A program made the translations under genes and the position numbers. DNA of 64,000 nucleotides from Halomonas sp. THAF5a (GTDB lineage Bacteria; Pseudomonadota; Gammaproteobacteria; Pseudomonadales; Halomonadaceae), in the NCBI RefSeq assembly GCF_009363755.1, contig NZ_CP045417.1, positions 434,001 to 498,000 of the forward strand, given 5' to 3'. Under the pieces are notes generated by a model. It had not been told where the DNA came from and did no database searches. It saw nothing but the letters and a program-made list of their open reading frames with translations. This document shows positions 49,407 through 57,663 of this stretch, piece by piece (position 1 is the first letter of the stretch; every line of letters begins with the position of its first letter).

Positions 49407-49925
49407 TCAGAGCTCTTCCAGCGTGACGTTGTGGTTGGTGAACACGCAGATGTCGCCGGCGATGGCCAGGGACTTCTCGGTGATGTCGCGGGCGGAGAGG
49501 TCGGTGTTCTCCAGCAGGGCGCGGGCGGCGGAGAGGGCGTAGTTGCCGCCGGAGCCGATGGCGATGATGCCGCGCTCGGGCTCCACCACGTCGCCGTTGC
49601 CGGTGATGATCAGCGAGGCGTCCTTGTTGGCCACGGCGAGCAGCGCCTCCAGGCGACGCAGGGCGCGGTCGGTGCGCCAGTCCTTGGCCAGTTCCACGGC
49701 GGCCTTGACCAGGTTGCCCTGGTACTTCTCGAGCTGGGCCTCGAAGCGCTCGAAGAGGGTGAAGGCGTCGGCGGTGCCGCCGGCGAAGCCGGCCAGCACC
49801 TGGCCGTGGTAGAGGCGACGCACCTTGCTGGCGTTGCCCTTCATCACGGTGTTGCCCAGCGAGACCTGGCCGTCACCGGCCAGCGCCACCTGGTCACCGC
49901 GGCGCACGGAAACGATCGTGGTCAT
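49407..49925 (-). CDS. hslV: ATP-dependent protease subunit HslV
   Basis: The 172-residue proteasome-like peptidase uses its N-terminal Thr after Met removal ([20 protein letters not shown]). [20 protein letters not shown] and [14 protein letters not shown] are typical. ATG 49925, preceded by AAGGAG, fits because Thr must follow Met; a longer frame from 50006 would bury it. A strong leader hairpin lies about 45 bases upstream. Confidence 0.98.
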   Translation of the reverse strand: MTTIVSVRRGDQVALAGDGQVSLGNTVMKGNASKVRRLYHGQVLAGFAGGTADAFTLFERFEAQLEKYQGNLVKAAVELAKDWRTDRALRRLEALLAVANKDASLIITGNGDVVEPERGIIAIGSGGNYALSAARALLENTDLSARDITEKSLAIAGDICVFTNHNVTLEEL

Positions 49926-49967
49926 GGAGGGGACTCCTTGGGGGAGGGAAAAGCTCCCGATGACTGG

Positions 49968-49994
49968 CGGCGCCTCGGTCTCACCGAGGCGCCG
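49968..49994 (-). promoter_or_regulatory. Leader stem-loop upstream of hslVU
   Basis: A 12-pair perfect inverted repeat (49968-49979 with 49983-49994, three-base loop) lies 43 bases before hslV. E. coli hslVU mRNA has a leader stem-loop that raises message stability and expression. The position here suggests the same device, without implying shared sequence. Confidence 0.5.
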
Positions 49995-50065
49995 GGGTGA
50001 ACTCATGGGGAAGTGCGGGCGGGGCGCGCGGAATTCAACCTTGGTCGAGCCCCGCGGCGGGCGCG

Positions 50066-50782
50066 TCAGTTCTGCAGCTGGATCAGCAGCGGCTCGATGC
50101 CCTGGGTGGTCATCAGGTCCTGGGCGCGATTGAGCTCGCGGCGGTCGCTGTAGGGGCCGACCTGGACGCGGTGCCAGGTGTCGCCCTCGCCGGTCTTGAC
50201 CTCGCTGATCTTGGCCAGCAGGCCGAAGTCCTTGAGGCGGCCGGCCAGCCGGTCGGCGTCGCCGGCCTCACGGAAGGAGGCGGCCTGCAGCACGAAGCGG
50301 GCGTTGGCGTCCGAGGCGGCAGGGCGGCTCGTCTCGTCGGCCTCCATGTTGGCGGCGATCACCCGGGCGATCGGGTCGTCGGCCGGTGCGGTTCGCTCCG
50401 GCGTCGCCTCGGCCGGCTCGGGGCGCGGCGGCGGGGTCGCCGTGGAGCTCGGCACCTGGCCGCCCGGGGCGATCACCTCGGACTCCGGCAGCAGGGTGTA
50501 GAACTCGAAGGTCGGCATTGGCGGCTCGTCGGGCGTCTCGGCGCTCGGGGCCTGCTCGGCGGCCTCGCGGCCCTCCGGCTGGGAGAGCACCCTCGCCAGC
50601 GGCGAGTCGTCGTCCTGCCAGGGGGCGACCCCCTGCTGGTGCTGGGCCAGCAGGAAGCCGGCCACCAGGCCGACGAGCCCCCACAGCCAGCCCGGCACGC
50701 CGCGGCGCGGGGGCGGGGCGGCGCGACTGCGCGACGCGCTGGTGGCGCCGCGCTTCCTGGCGGGAGCCTTGCGGGTGGCCAT
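50066..50782 (-). CDS. ftsN: SPOR domain protein, FtsN-like
   Basis: The 238-residue protein has a basic cytoplasmic start, one transmembrane helix ([17 protein letters not shown], about residues 31-47), a Pro/Glu-rich linker and a C-terminal SPOR domain ([20 protein letters not shown] to the end). SPOR domains bind denuded glycan at the septum. The argS-ftsN-hslV order matches the Pseudomonas ftsN locus. The small N-terminal essential segment of E. coli FtsN cannot be clearly aligned, so FtsN-like is safest. Confidence 0.82.
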   Translation of the reverse strand: MATRKAPARKRGATSASRSRAAPPPRRGVPGWLWGLVGLVAGFLLAQHQQGVAPWQDDDSPLARVLSQPEGREAAEQAPSAETPDEPPMPTFEFYTLLPESEVIAPGGQVPSSTATPPPRPEPAEATPERTAPADDPIARVIAANMEADETSRPAASDANARFVLQAASFREAGDADRLAGRLKDFGLLAKISEVKTGEGDTWHRVQVGPYSDRRELNRAQDLMTTQGIEPLLIQLQN

Positions 50783-50785
50783 GGC

Positions 50786-52471
50786 TTACATCTCCTCGGG
50801 CGCGCCGACACCCATCAGGTCGAGGCCGTTGCGCAGCACCTGGCGCGTGGCCAGGCCCAGCGCCAGGCGCGCGTTGCGCAGGGCGTCGTCGTCGACCATC
50901 ACCTTCACCGCGTTGTAGCAGGTGTGGAAGTCGGCGGCCAGGTCGAGCAGGTACTGGGCGATCTGCTGCGGCTCGTGGGAGGCGGCGGCATGGGCGACCA
51001 CCTCGGGGTAGCGGGCCAGGCGGTTGAGCACCGCCTTCTCCTGGTCGCTGTCGAGCAGCGCGAGCTGGTCCATGGCGAGCGCGTGGTCGAAGGCCAGGCC
51101 CTCGGCGTCGGCCTTGCGCAGCATGCTGCAGACCCGGGCGTGGGCGTACTGCACGTAGTAGACCGGGTTGTCGTTGGACTGCGAGCGGGCCAGGTCGATG
51201 TCGAAGGTCAGCTGCGAGTCGGCGCGCCGGGCGGCCAGGAAGAAGCGGGTGGCGTCGCGGCCCACCTCGTCGATCAGGTCGCGCACCGTGACGTAGCTGC
51301 CGGCGCGCTTGGAGAGCTTCACCTCGACCCCGGAGCGGGTGACCATCACCATCTGGTGCAGCACGTAGTCGGGCCAGCCCTGGGGGATGCCGGCCTCCAG
51401 CGCCTGCAGCCCGGCGCGCACCCGGGTCACGGTGGAGTGGTGGTCGGCGCCCTGCTCGTTGATCACCGTGGTGAAGCCGCGCTGCCACTTGTCGAGGTGG
51501 TAGGCGACGTCGGGCAGGAAGTAGGTGTACTGGCCGTCGGACTTGCGCATCACGCGGTCCTTGTCGTCACCGAAGTCGGTGGTGCGCAGCCACAGGGCGC
51601 CGTCCTGCTCATAGGTGTGGCCCTGCTCGACCAGCCGCTCCACCGCGGCCTCGACCTTGCCCTGCTCGTAGAGCGAGGACTCCAGGAAGTAGACGTCGAA
51701 CTCGACCCCGAAGGCCTTGAGGTCGAGGTCCTGCTCGCGGCGCAGGTAGGCCACGGCGAACTCGCGGATCGCCTCGAGGTCGTCCGGGTCGGCGGCGCCG
51801 GTGACCTGGCGGTCGTCGGCGTGGACGGTCTCGCCGGCCAGGTAGCTGTTGGCGACGTCGATGATGTAGCCGCCGCGGTAGCCGTCCTCGGGCCAGCCGG
51901 CGTCGTCGGGGTCGATGCCCTGCGCCCGGGCCTGCACCGAGCGCGCCAGGTTGGCGATCTGGGCGCCGGCGTCGTTGTAGTAGAACTCGCGGGTGACATC
52001 AAAGCCCACCGCCTCGAGCAGGCGGCAGATGCTGTCGCCGATCGCCGCGCCGCGGCCGTGGCCGACGTGCAGGGGACCGGTGGGGTTGGCGGAGACGAAC
52101 TCCACCTGCACCTTCTGCCCCTTGCCCGCCAGGTTGCGGCCGAAGGCGTCGCCGGCCTCGAGCACCTGGCGCACGACCTGGGCGGCGGCGTCGGTGGCGG
52201 CGAAGAAGTTGACGAAACCGGGGCCGGCGATCTCCACCTTCTGTACGGCGTCGCTTTCGGGCAGCGCCGCGACCAGCAGCTCGGCCAGCTCACGGGGCTT
52301 CTTGCCGGCCGGCTTGGCGAGCATCAGCGCGAGGTTGGTGGCGTAGTCGCCGTGGGCCTTGTCGCGGGTCGGATCGACCTTGATGGCGGGGGCGATCTCG
52401 GCGGGCACGACGCCCTGCTGCCGGAGGTGGTCCAGGGCGCCCTCGAGCAGCGCGATGATGGTCTCTTTCAT
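50786..52471 (-). CDS. argS: Arginyl-tRNA synthetase
   Basis: The 561-residue class Ia synthetase charges tRNA-Arg. The HIGH-like motif is [13 protein letters not shown], the KMSKS-like region is [16 protein letters not shown], and the C-terminal anticodon-binding domain ends in [14 protein letters not shown]. Length is as expected (E. coli 577). It is followed three bases later by the SPOR gene. Confidence 0.97.
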   Translation of the reverse strand: MKETIIALLEGALDHLRQQGVVPAEIAPAIKVDPTRDKAHGDYATNLALMLAKPAGKKPRELAELLVAALPESDAVQKVEIAGPGFVNFFAATDAAAQVVRQVLEAGDAFGRNLAGKGQKVQVEFVSANPTGPLHVGHGRGAAIGDSICRLLEAVGFDVTREFYYNDAGAQIANLARSVQARAQGIDPDDAGWPEDGYRGGYIIDVANSYLAGETVHADDRQVTGAADPDDLEAIREFAVAYLRREQDLDLKAFGVEFDVYFLESSLYEQGKVEAAVERLVEQGHTYEQDGALWLRTTDFGDDKDRVMRKSDGQYTYFLPDVAYHLDKWQRGFTTVINEQGADHHSTVTRVRAGLQALEAGIPQGWPDYVLHQMVMVTRSGVEVKLSKRAGSYVTVRDLIDEVGRDATRFFLAARRADSQLTFDIDLARSQSNDNPVYYVQYAHARVCSMLRKADAEGLAFDHALAMDQLALLDSDQEKAVLNRLARYPEVVAHAAASHEPQQIAQYLLDLAADFHTCYNAVKVMVDDDALRNARLALGLATRQVLRNGLDLMGVGAPEEM

Positions 52472-52574
52472 GGAAGTGTCCGGTGTCCTGTGGCGGGGGC
52501 GATGCGAAGCGACCGCCCGGGCGAGTCTGGGGCGCCATTATCGGCAATCGGCGCCGGGCTTTAAAGGTGTGGCG

Positions 52575-54821
52575 TCAGGCCAGGGTCTGCGGGTCGATGT
52601 CCAGCGACCAGCGCACCCGCCGCGCCTCGGGGCGCGCCTCCAGCCAGGCGATCAGCCAGGCGCCGGCCTCGTGGAGCCGGCTGCGGCGCCCGGCGGAGAG
52701 CATCAGCTGCAGGTGATAGCGGTTCTGGCGCCGCTCCATGGGCGCCGGCACCGGTCCCAGGCAGTCGACCTCGAGCCCGCGCTCGGCGAGCCAGCCGCGC
52801 AGCGCCTCGGCGGCGAGCCCCCCGAGCTCGGTGACCGCCGCCTCCCGGGGCGCCTCCAGGCGCAGCAGGGCCAGGAAGCGGAAGGGCGGCAGCTGGGCGG
52901 CGCGGCGCTCCTCGAGCAGCTGGGCGGCCAGGGCGTCGTAGCCGGCGTCGGCCAGCAGGCGCAGGTGCGGGTCGTCGGTGTGCATCGTCTGCACCAGCAC
53001 CCGGCCGGGATGGGCGGCGCGGCCGGCGCGCCCCGCCACCTGCTCGAGCAGCTGGGCGCTGTGCTCCAGCGCCCGGAAGTCGCTGGCGTAGAGGCCGGCG
53101 TCGGCGTTGACCACCACCACCAGGGTGACGTGGGGCAGGTGATGGCCCTTGGCCAGCATCTGGGTGCCCACCAGCAGGCAGGGCTCGCCGCGGCGCACCT
53201 CGGCCAGCACCTGCTCGAGGGCGTCGCGGCGCCGGGTGCTGTCGCGGTCGATGCGGTGCACCGGCGTCTCGGGGAAGAGCGCTGCCAGGGTCTCCTCGGT
53301 GCGTTCGGTGCCGCTGCCCAGGGGGCGCAGGTCGATGCTGCCGCAGTCGGGGCAGGCGTCGGGCAGGGCGCGGCGGCGGTCGCAGTGGTGGCAGGCGAGC
53401 AGCGGCGGCTGGCGGTGCAGGGTCATGCGTGCGTCGCAGTGGTCGCACTCGGCCAGCCAGCCGCAGGCGTGGCAGGCCAGCGTCGGGGCGAAGCCGCGGC
53501 GATTGATGAAGACCAGCACCTGGTGGCCGGCGGCCAGGGTCTCGCCGATGGTCTCGATCACCGGCGGGATCAGCCCGGCCCGGCGCTGGCGGCCGCGCAG
53601 GTCGACGAGTTCCAGGCGTGCCGGGGCGTGGCGGCTGGCACGCTTGGTCAGCCGCAGGTGGCGGTAGTCGCCGGCCTGGGCGCGCTGCAGGGTCTCCAGC
53701 GACGGCGTGGCCGTGCCCAGCAGCAGCGGAATGCGATGGCGGTGGGCCCGGGCCACGGCGAGGTCGCGGGCGTGGTAGCGCAGCCCGTCCTGCTGCTTGA
53801 AGGAGCCGTCATGTTCCTCGTCGACGATGATCACGCCGGGCGCGGCCAGCGGCGTGAAGATCGCCGAGCGGGTGCCGATGACGATCGGCGCCCGGCCGCT
53901 GGCGGCCGCCTCCCAGGCGTCCAGGCGCTCGAGGTCGGTGAGCCCGGAGTGCAGCGCGACCACCGGCACCCGGAAGCGGCGACGAAAGCGCGCCAGGGTC
54001 TGGGGGGTCAGGCCGATCTCGGGGACCAGCACCAGTGCCTGGCGGTGGCGACCGATGACGGCTTCGATGAGCTGCAGGTAGACCTCGGTCTTGCCGCTGC
54101 CCGTGACGCCGTGGAGCAGGCAGGGGTGGAAGGCGTCGAGGTGCTCGTGGAGGGCGCCCAGCGCCGCGGCCTGCTCGCCGTTGAGGGGCAGGGCGGGTTC
54201 GGCCAGTAATTGCTGGCCGTCGTCGCTCGGCGCGCCGGCCGAGAGCGGCTCCTCATGGCGCTCGACCAGGCCCTTGTCGACCAGCGCGCGCAGCTGGTCG
54301 CGGCTGAACGACTGGGCGAGGATCGCCTGGCTGACCAGGCCGTGGGGGTGCTGGCGCAGCATGGCGAGCAGCTCGGCCTGGCGCGGGGCCCGGTCAAGGC
54401 CCGGCGGCGCGTCCTGCCGGCCGGCAGGCGTCACGCACCAGCGTTCGCGGGTGCGCGCGGCCAGCGCGCGGCCCTGGCGCAGCAGCACCGGCATCGCCTG
54501 GTGCAGGGTGTCGCCGAGGGCGTGCTGATAGTAGCGGGCGGTGAAGCGGCAGAGCCACAGCCAGTCGGCCGGCAGCGGGGCCTCGTCGAGGCAGGCGTCC
54601 ACCGGCTTGAGGCCCGAGAGCGGCAGCTCGCTTTCGTCGCGGCACTCCACGACCACGCCGACGACCCGGCGCCGTCCGAAGGGGACCCGCACGCGCAGCC
54701 CCGGTTGCCAGCCGCCGGGCGGCGCCTCGCGGCCGGGCCGGTAGTCGAACAGTCGGCGCAGCGGCGAGGGCACGGCGACGCCCAGCACGCGAGGCGCGGG
54801 CGAAAGAGGGGAATCGGGCAA
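52575..54821 (-). CDS. priA: Primosomal protein N' (replication restart helicase PriA), TTG start
   Basis: The 748-residue 3'-5' helicase reloads the replisome at broken forks. Walker A is [17 protein letters not shown] near residue 237, the DEEH box is [15 protein letters not shown], and eight zinc-binding Cys lie at about 449-494 ([22 protein letters not shown]). No ATG fits the family start. The TTG at 54821 with GGAGG four bases upstream gives (M)[20 protein letters not shown]; a GTG 11 codons later is the alternative. The frame extends far upstream into rpmE as a shadow. Confidence 0.94.
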   Translation of the reverse strand: MPDSPLSPAPRVLGVAVPSPLRRLFDYRPGREAPPGGWQPGLRVRVPFGRRRVVGVVVECRDESELPLSGLKPVDACLDEAPLPADWLWLCRFTARYYQHALGDTLHQAMPVLLRQGRALAARTRERWCVTPAGRQDAPPGLDRAPRQAELLAMLRQHPHGLVSQAILAQSFSRDQLRALVDKGLVERHEEPLSAGAPSDDGQQLLAEPALPLNGEQAAALGALHEHLDAFHPCLLHGVTGSGKTEVYLQLIEAVIGRHRQALVLVPEIGLTPQTLARFRRRFRVPVVALHSGLTDLERLDAWEAAASGRAPIVIGTRSAIFTPLAAPGVIIVDEEHDGSFKQQDGLRYHARDLAVARAHRHRIPLLLGTATPSLETLQRAQAGDYRHLRLTKRASRHAPARLELVDLRGRQRRAGLIPPVIETIGETLAAGHQVLVFINRRGFAPTLACHACGWLAECDHCDARMTLHRQPPLLACHHCDRRRALPDACPDCGSIDLRPLGSGTERTEETLAALFPETPVHRIDRDSTRRRDALEQVLAEVRRGEPCLLVGTQMLAKGHHLPHVTLVVVVNADAGLYASDFRALEHSAQLLEQVAGRAGRAAHPGRVLVQTMHTDDPHLRLLADAGYDALAAQLLEERRAAQLPPFRFLALLRLEAPREAAVTELGGLAAEALRGWLAERGLEVDCLGPVPAPMERRQNRYHLQLMLSAGRRSRLHEAGAWLIAWLEARPEARRVRWSLDIDPQTLA

Positions 54822-54850
54822 TTGGCCTCCGGCGTGGGCTCTGCTAGAAT
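54822..54850 (+). promoter_or_regulatory. Predicted rpmE promoter
   Basis: TTGGCC (54822-54827), 17 bases, TAGAAT (54845-54850). It overlaps the priA start region on the other strand, so the two genes share a compact divergent promoter area. Confidence 0.6.
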
Positions 54851-54968
54851 ACTTCGCCGCTGCGGACACCCTGGGTGCCTGGCGGCAACCGGTTCGCATG
54901 TACAGACAACCCGTATGCGGTGCCTGGCAGAAGATCAGGTGGCGGCATACAGCTTCGTGAGGCTCAAG
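54851..54968 (+). promoter_or_regulatory. rpmE leader, possible L31 autoregulatory element
   Basis: The 118-base leader contains a hairpin with GTATGC (54913-54918) paired to GCATAC (54945-54950) and an inner GCCTG/CAGGT helix. GGTGCCTGGC occurs twice (54874-54883 and 54919-54928), giving competing partners. Gammaproteobacterial L31 leaders that bind L31 have been described; whether this one matches that family needs a covariance search. Confidence 0.45.
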
Positions 54969-55181
54969 ATGAAACAAGGTATCCACCCGGATTACAAGAC
55001 GGTCAACGTGACCTGCTCCTGCGGCGCCACCTTCGAGGTCGGCTCCACCTCCGGCCACGACTTCTCCCTGGACGTCTGCTCGCAGTGCCACCCGTTCTAT
55101 ACTGGCAAGCAGAAGCAGGCGACCACCGGTGGTCGCGTCGAGCGCTTCAACAAGCGCTTCGGTGCCGCCATCAAGCGTTGA
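54969..55181 (+). CDS. rpmE: 50S ribosomal protein L31 (zinc-binding type)
   Basis: The 70-residue protein has the C+ form's Cys pattern: C16-x-C18 and C37-xx-C40 (VTCSCGATF and [14 protein letters not shown]). Such L31 proteins store zinc and are swapped for a Cys-less paralogue under zinc limitation. [14 protein letters not shown] is the usual start; GAGG precedes it. A longer upstream frame is a shadow of priA. Confidence 0.97.
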   Translation: MKQGIHPDYKTVNVTCSCGATFEVGSTSGHDFSLDVCSQCHPFYTGKQKQATTGGRVERFNKRFGAAIKR

Positions 55182-55206
55182 GCCGACCGGCCCACCGCTG
55201 ACTCGA

Positions 55207-55240
55207 GAAACCCGCCCGCCGAGGCGGGTTTCTTCGTTTC
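55207..55240 (+). terminator. Rho-independent terminator after rpmE
   Basis: GAAACCCGCC (55207-55216) pairs with GGCGGGTTTC (55223-55232) around a six-base loop, followed by TTCGTTTC. Confidence 0.85.
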
Positions 55241-55284
55241 CGGTGCCCGCCGACGCTCGCGCCGTCATGACGATAAGGAAAACG

Positions 55285-55329
55285 TTATGACTGGCCCGTT
55301 CAGTCATAAGTATCGACAAATAGTCGATA
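55285..55329. promoter_or_regulatory. Two adjacent AT-rich palindromes upstream of maeB
   Basis: TTATGACT (55285-55292) with AGTCATAA (55302-55309), nine-base spacer, is followed at once by TATCGAC (55311-55317) with GTCGATA (55323-55329), five-base spacer. CGTTAT (55283-55288) and ATAACG (55327-55332) also frame both. They lie 45-90 bases upstream of the maeB promoter and look like operator DNA. The regulator is unknown. Confidence 0.55.
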
Positions 55330-55372
55330 ACGTCTTCAATCGAGACGGAAAAGGTAGTGATATCGGGCCGTG

Positions 55373-55401
55373 TTGAGCGTCTCGGCGTTCTTGTATACAC
55401 T
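55373..55401 (+). promoter_or_regulatory. Predicted maeB promoter
   Basis: TTGAGC (55373-55378), 17 bases, TACACT (55396-55401); a TATACA two bases earlier is an alternative -10. It gives a leader of about 30 bases before maeB. Confidence 0.5.
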
Positions 55402-55438
55402 GCCCCACCCTCATCATCGGTTACCGGATACTCTCAGC

Positions 55439-56710
55439 ATGACGGACGCGAAGAAGCAGGCGGCGCTGGATTACCACGCGAAACCTTTCCCCGGGAAGCT
55501 CTCCGTGGAGCTCACCAAGCCCACCGCCAGCGCTCGGGACCTGTCCCTGGCCTACAGTCCCGGGGTCGCCGAGCCGGTGCGCGAGATTGCCAACGATCCG
55601 GAGAACGCCTACCTCTATACCGGCAAGGGCAACCTGGTCGCGGTGATCTCCGACGGCAGCGCCATCCTCGGCCTCGGCAACCTGGGGCCCCTGGCGAGCA
55701 AGCCGGTGATGGAGGGCAAGGGCGTGCTGTTCAAGCGCTTCGCCGGCATCAACTCGGTGGACGTCGAGGTCAATGCCGAGAGCCCCCAGGCCTTCATCGA
55801 CACCGTGGCGCGCATCGCCGATACCTGGGGCGGCATCAACCTCGAGGACATCAAGGCGCCGGAGTGCTTCGAGATCGAGCAGGCGCTGGTCGAGCAGTGC
55901 AGTATCCCGGTCTTCCATGACGACCAGCACGGTACCGCCATCGTCACCGCCGCGGGCATGCTCAACGCCCTGGAGATCGCCGGCAAGTCGCTGGGCAGCG
56001 CCCGCATCGTCTGCCTGGGCGCCGGCGCGGCCGCCATCGCCTGCATGAAGCTGCTGGTCTCCTGCGGGGCGCACCCCGAGAACATCGTGATGCTCGACCG
56101 CAAGGGCGTGATCCACAGCGGTCGCGAGGACCTCAACCAGTACAAGGCGATGTTTGCGGTCGAGACCGACAAGCGCACCCTGGCCGACGCCATCGACGGC
56201 GCCGATGTCTTCGTCGGCCTCTCCGGGCCCGGCCTGATGAGCGCCGACCACATCCGCAGCATGGCGCCCAATCCGGTGGTCTTCGCCTGCACCAATCCGG
56301 ACCCCGAGATCCATCCCGACCTGGCCCGCGAGGTGCGGCCGGACGTCATCATGGCCACCGGCCGTTCCGACTACCCGAACCAGGTCAACAACGTGCTCGG
56401 CTTCCCGTTCATCTTCCGCGGGGCGCTCGACGTGCGCGCCACCCGCATCAACGAGGAGATGAAGGTCGCCGCCGTCCACGCCCTCAAGGACCTGGCCCGC
56501 GAGCCGGTCCCCCAGGAGGTGCTGGAGGCCTACGAGATGGACGAGATGACCTTCGGGCCGAACTACATCATCCCCACGCCGGTGGATGTCCGCCTGCTGG
56601 AGCGGGTGCCGGCGGCGGTGGCCCAGGCGGCGGTGGACTCCGGGGTGGCGCGCAAGCCCTATCCCTCCCACTATCCGCTCCAGTCCGCCGAGGACGTCTA
56701 CGGCGCCTGA
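55439..56710 (+). CDS. maeB: Malic enzyme (short form, MaeB-type without phosphotransacetylase domain)
   Basis: The 423-residue enzyme oxidatively decarboxylates malate to pyruvate with NAD(P). [59 protein letters not shown] and [17 protein letters not shown] (nucleotide binding) are clear. It stops after the catalytic domains and lacks the C-terminal phosphotransacetylase-like domain of long MaeB, like the short Pseudomonas enzyme. I chose ATG 55439 ([20 protein letters not shown]); the frame upstream is random. Cofactor preference is not certain. Confidence 0.94.
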   Translation: MTDAKKQAALDYHAKPFPGKLSVELTKPTASARDLSLAYSPGVAEPVREIANDPENAYLYTGKGNLVAVISDGSAILGLGNLGPLASKPVMEGKGVLFKRFAGINSVDVEVNAESPQAFIDTVARIADTWGGINLEDIKAPECFEIEQALVEQCSIPVFHDDQHGTAIVTAAGMLNALEIAGKSLGSARIVCLGAGAAAIACMKLLVSCGAHPENIVMLDRKGVIHSGREDLNQYKAMFAVETDKRTLADAIDGADVFVGLSGPGLMSADHIRSMAPNPVVFACTNPDPEIHPDLAREVRPDVIMATGRSDYPNQVNNVLGFPFIFRGALDVRATRINEEMKVAAVHALKDLAREPVPQEVLEAYEMDEMTFGPNYIIPTPVDVRLLERVPAAVAQAAVDSGVARKPYPSHYPLQSAEDVYGA

Positions 56711-56736
56711 GCCGTCGACGCCTCCCTCGCGGCATG

Positions 56737-56764
56737 ACAACGCCGGCCCCCGGGCCGGCGTTGT
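56737..56764 (+). terminator. Hairpin between convergent maeB and the DUF481 gene
   Basis: A 13-pair perfect inverted repeat (56737-56749 with 56752-56764) separates two converging genes. There is no T-run, so it may act weakly or block convergent transcription. Confidence 0.5.
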
Positions 56765-56796
56765 CGCGTCTGGGCCCGCGGTGTGTCCCGGGCGGT

Positions 56797-57561
56797 CTAC
56801 CAGTTGTAGAGCAGCGAGGCCGAGGTGGTGCGATCGGTGCGCGCCTCGGCGTCCTCGGGCGGGCGCGAGGTGTCCTTGATCTCGTGGGAGAGCTTGAGGG
56901 CGAGGTGGGCGTTGAGGCGCGCGGTGAGCGCCGTCAGGGAGCGCGAGGTGACGTTGGCGTCGGTGGCCTCCACCGAGAGCTCCTGCTCGAGGCTGGCGGT
57001 CTCCGAGAAGTCCCAGGCGTAGGCCAGGGCGCCGTAGGCCACGCCCAGCGACTCGTTCTCGCCGTCCACGATGCGGTCGTGGCGGAAGCCCGGCCCGGCC
57101 TCCAGCGAGAGCCGCTGGCGCGCGTCGTCGATCAGGTCGCGACCGTAGCCACCGATGGCCGTGAACTGCTGCTCGTAACCGCTGAAGCGGTCGCGGTCCC
57201 AGCGGGCGAAGCCGAACAGGTAGTGGGGTCCCTCGAGGTCATAGCGCTCACGGCCGGCGACCAGGTACTGCTCGGCGCTGGTCTCGTCGTCGCGGGAGAC
57301 GTTGCGCACCTCGCCGCGCAGGGTGTGGGTCCACCTTCCCGTCAGCCAGGTGAGCCGGCCCTTGGCGATCAGGGTCTGGCTGTCGGTGTTGCCCGACAGG
57401 TGCGTGTAGCCCAGCTCGGCGCTGCCGGTGAGCCCCTCGGCATGCTGCTCGGGGGGCGGGGGCGCGTAGAAGGGACTGGCCTGTCCCCCGCTGGCGATCG
57501 TCAGCAGGCCACCCAGGGCCAGCCAGCGGAGCAGACGGGGAGAGGGTAGGGGGTACGGCAT
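56797..57561 (-). CDS. DUF481 family outer-membrane beta-barrel protein
   Basis: The 254-residue protein has a signal peptide ending near GGQASPFYAPPPPEQ, then alternating aromatic/polar strands typical of a small barrel (GSAELGYTHLSGNTDSQTL, GGYGRDLIDDARQRLSLEAGPG). It ends ASLLYNW, with an aromatic C-terminal residue. This matches the DUF481/YdiY family of putative salt-induced outer-membrane proteins. Function is unknown. I chose ATG 57561; the upstream extension lacks a signal. Confidence 0.85.
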   Translation of the reverse strand: MPYPLPSPRLLRWLALGGLLTIASGGQASPFYAPPPPEQHAEGLTGSAELGYTHLSGNTDSQTLIAKGRLTWLTGRWTHTLRGEVRNVSRDDETSAEQYLVAGRERYDLEGPHYLFGFARWDRDRFSGYEQQFTAIGGYGRDLIDDARQRLSLEAGPGFRHDRIVDGENESLGVAYGALAYAWDFSETASLEQELSVEATDANVTSRSLTALTARLNAHLALKLSHEIKDTSRPPEDAEARTDRTTSASLLYNW

Positions 57562-57663
57562 GGTCGGTCTCGTCGGTTGCCGCGTCGGCGTTGGCCGACG
57601 CGGCGCCATCTGTGCAAGGGGCGGGCGGCGCGGCGGCCGCCCGAGCGGGGAGGCGGCGCCGGG

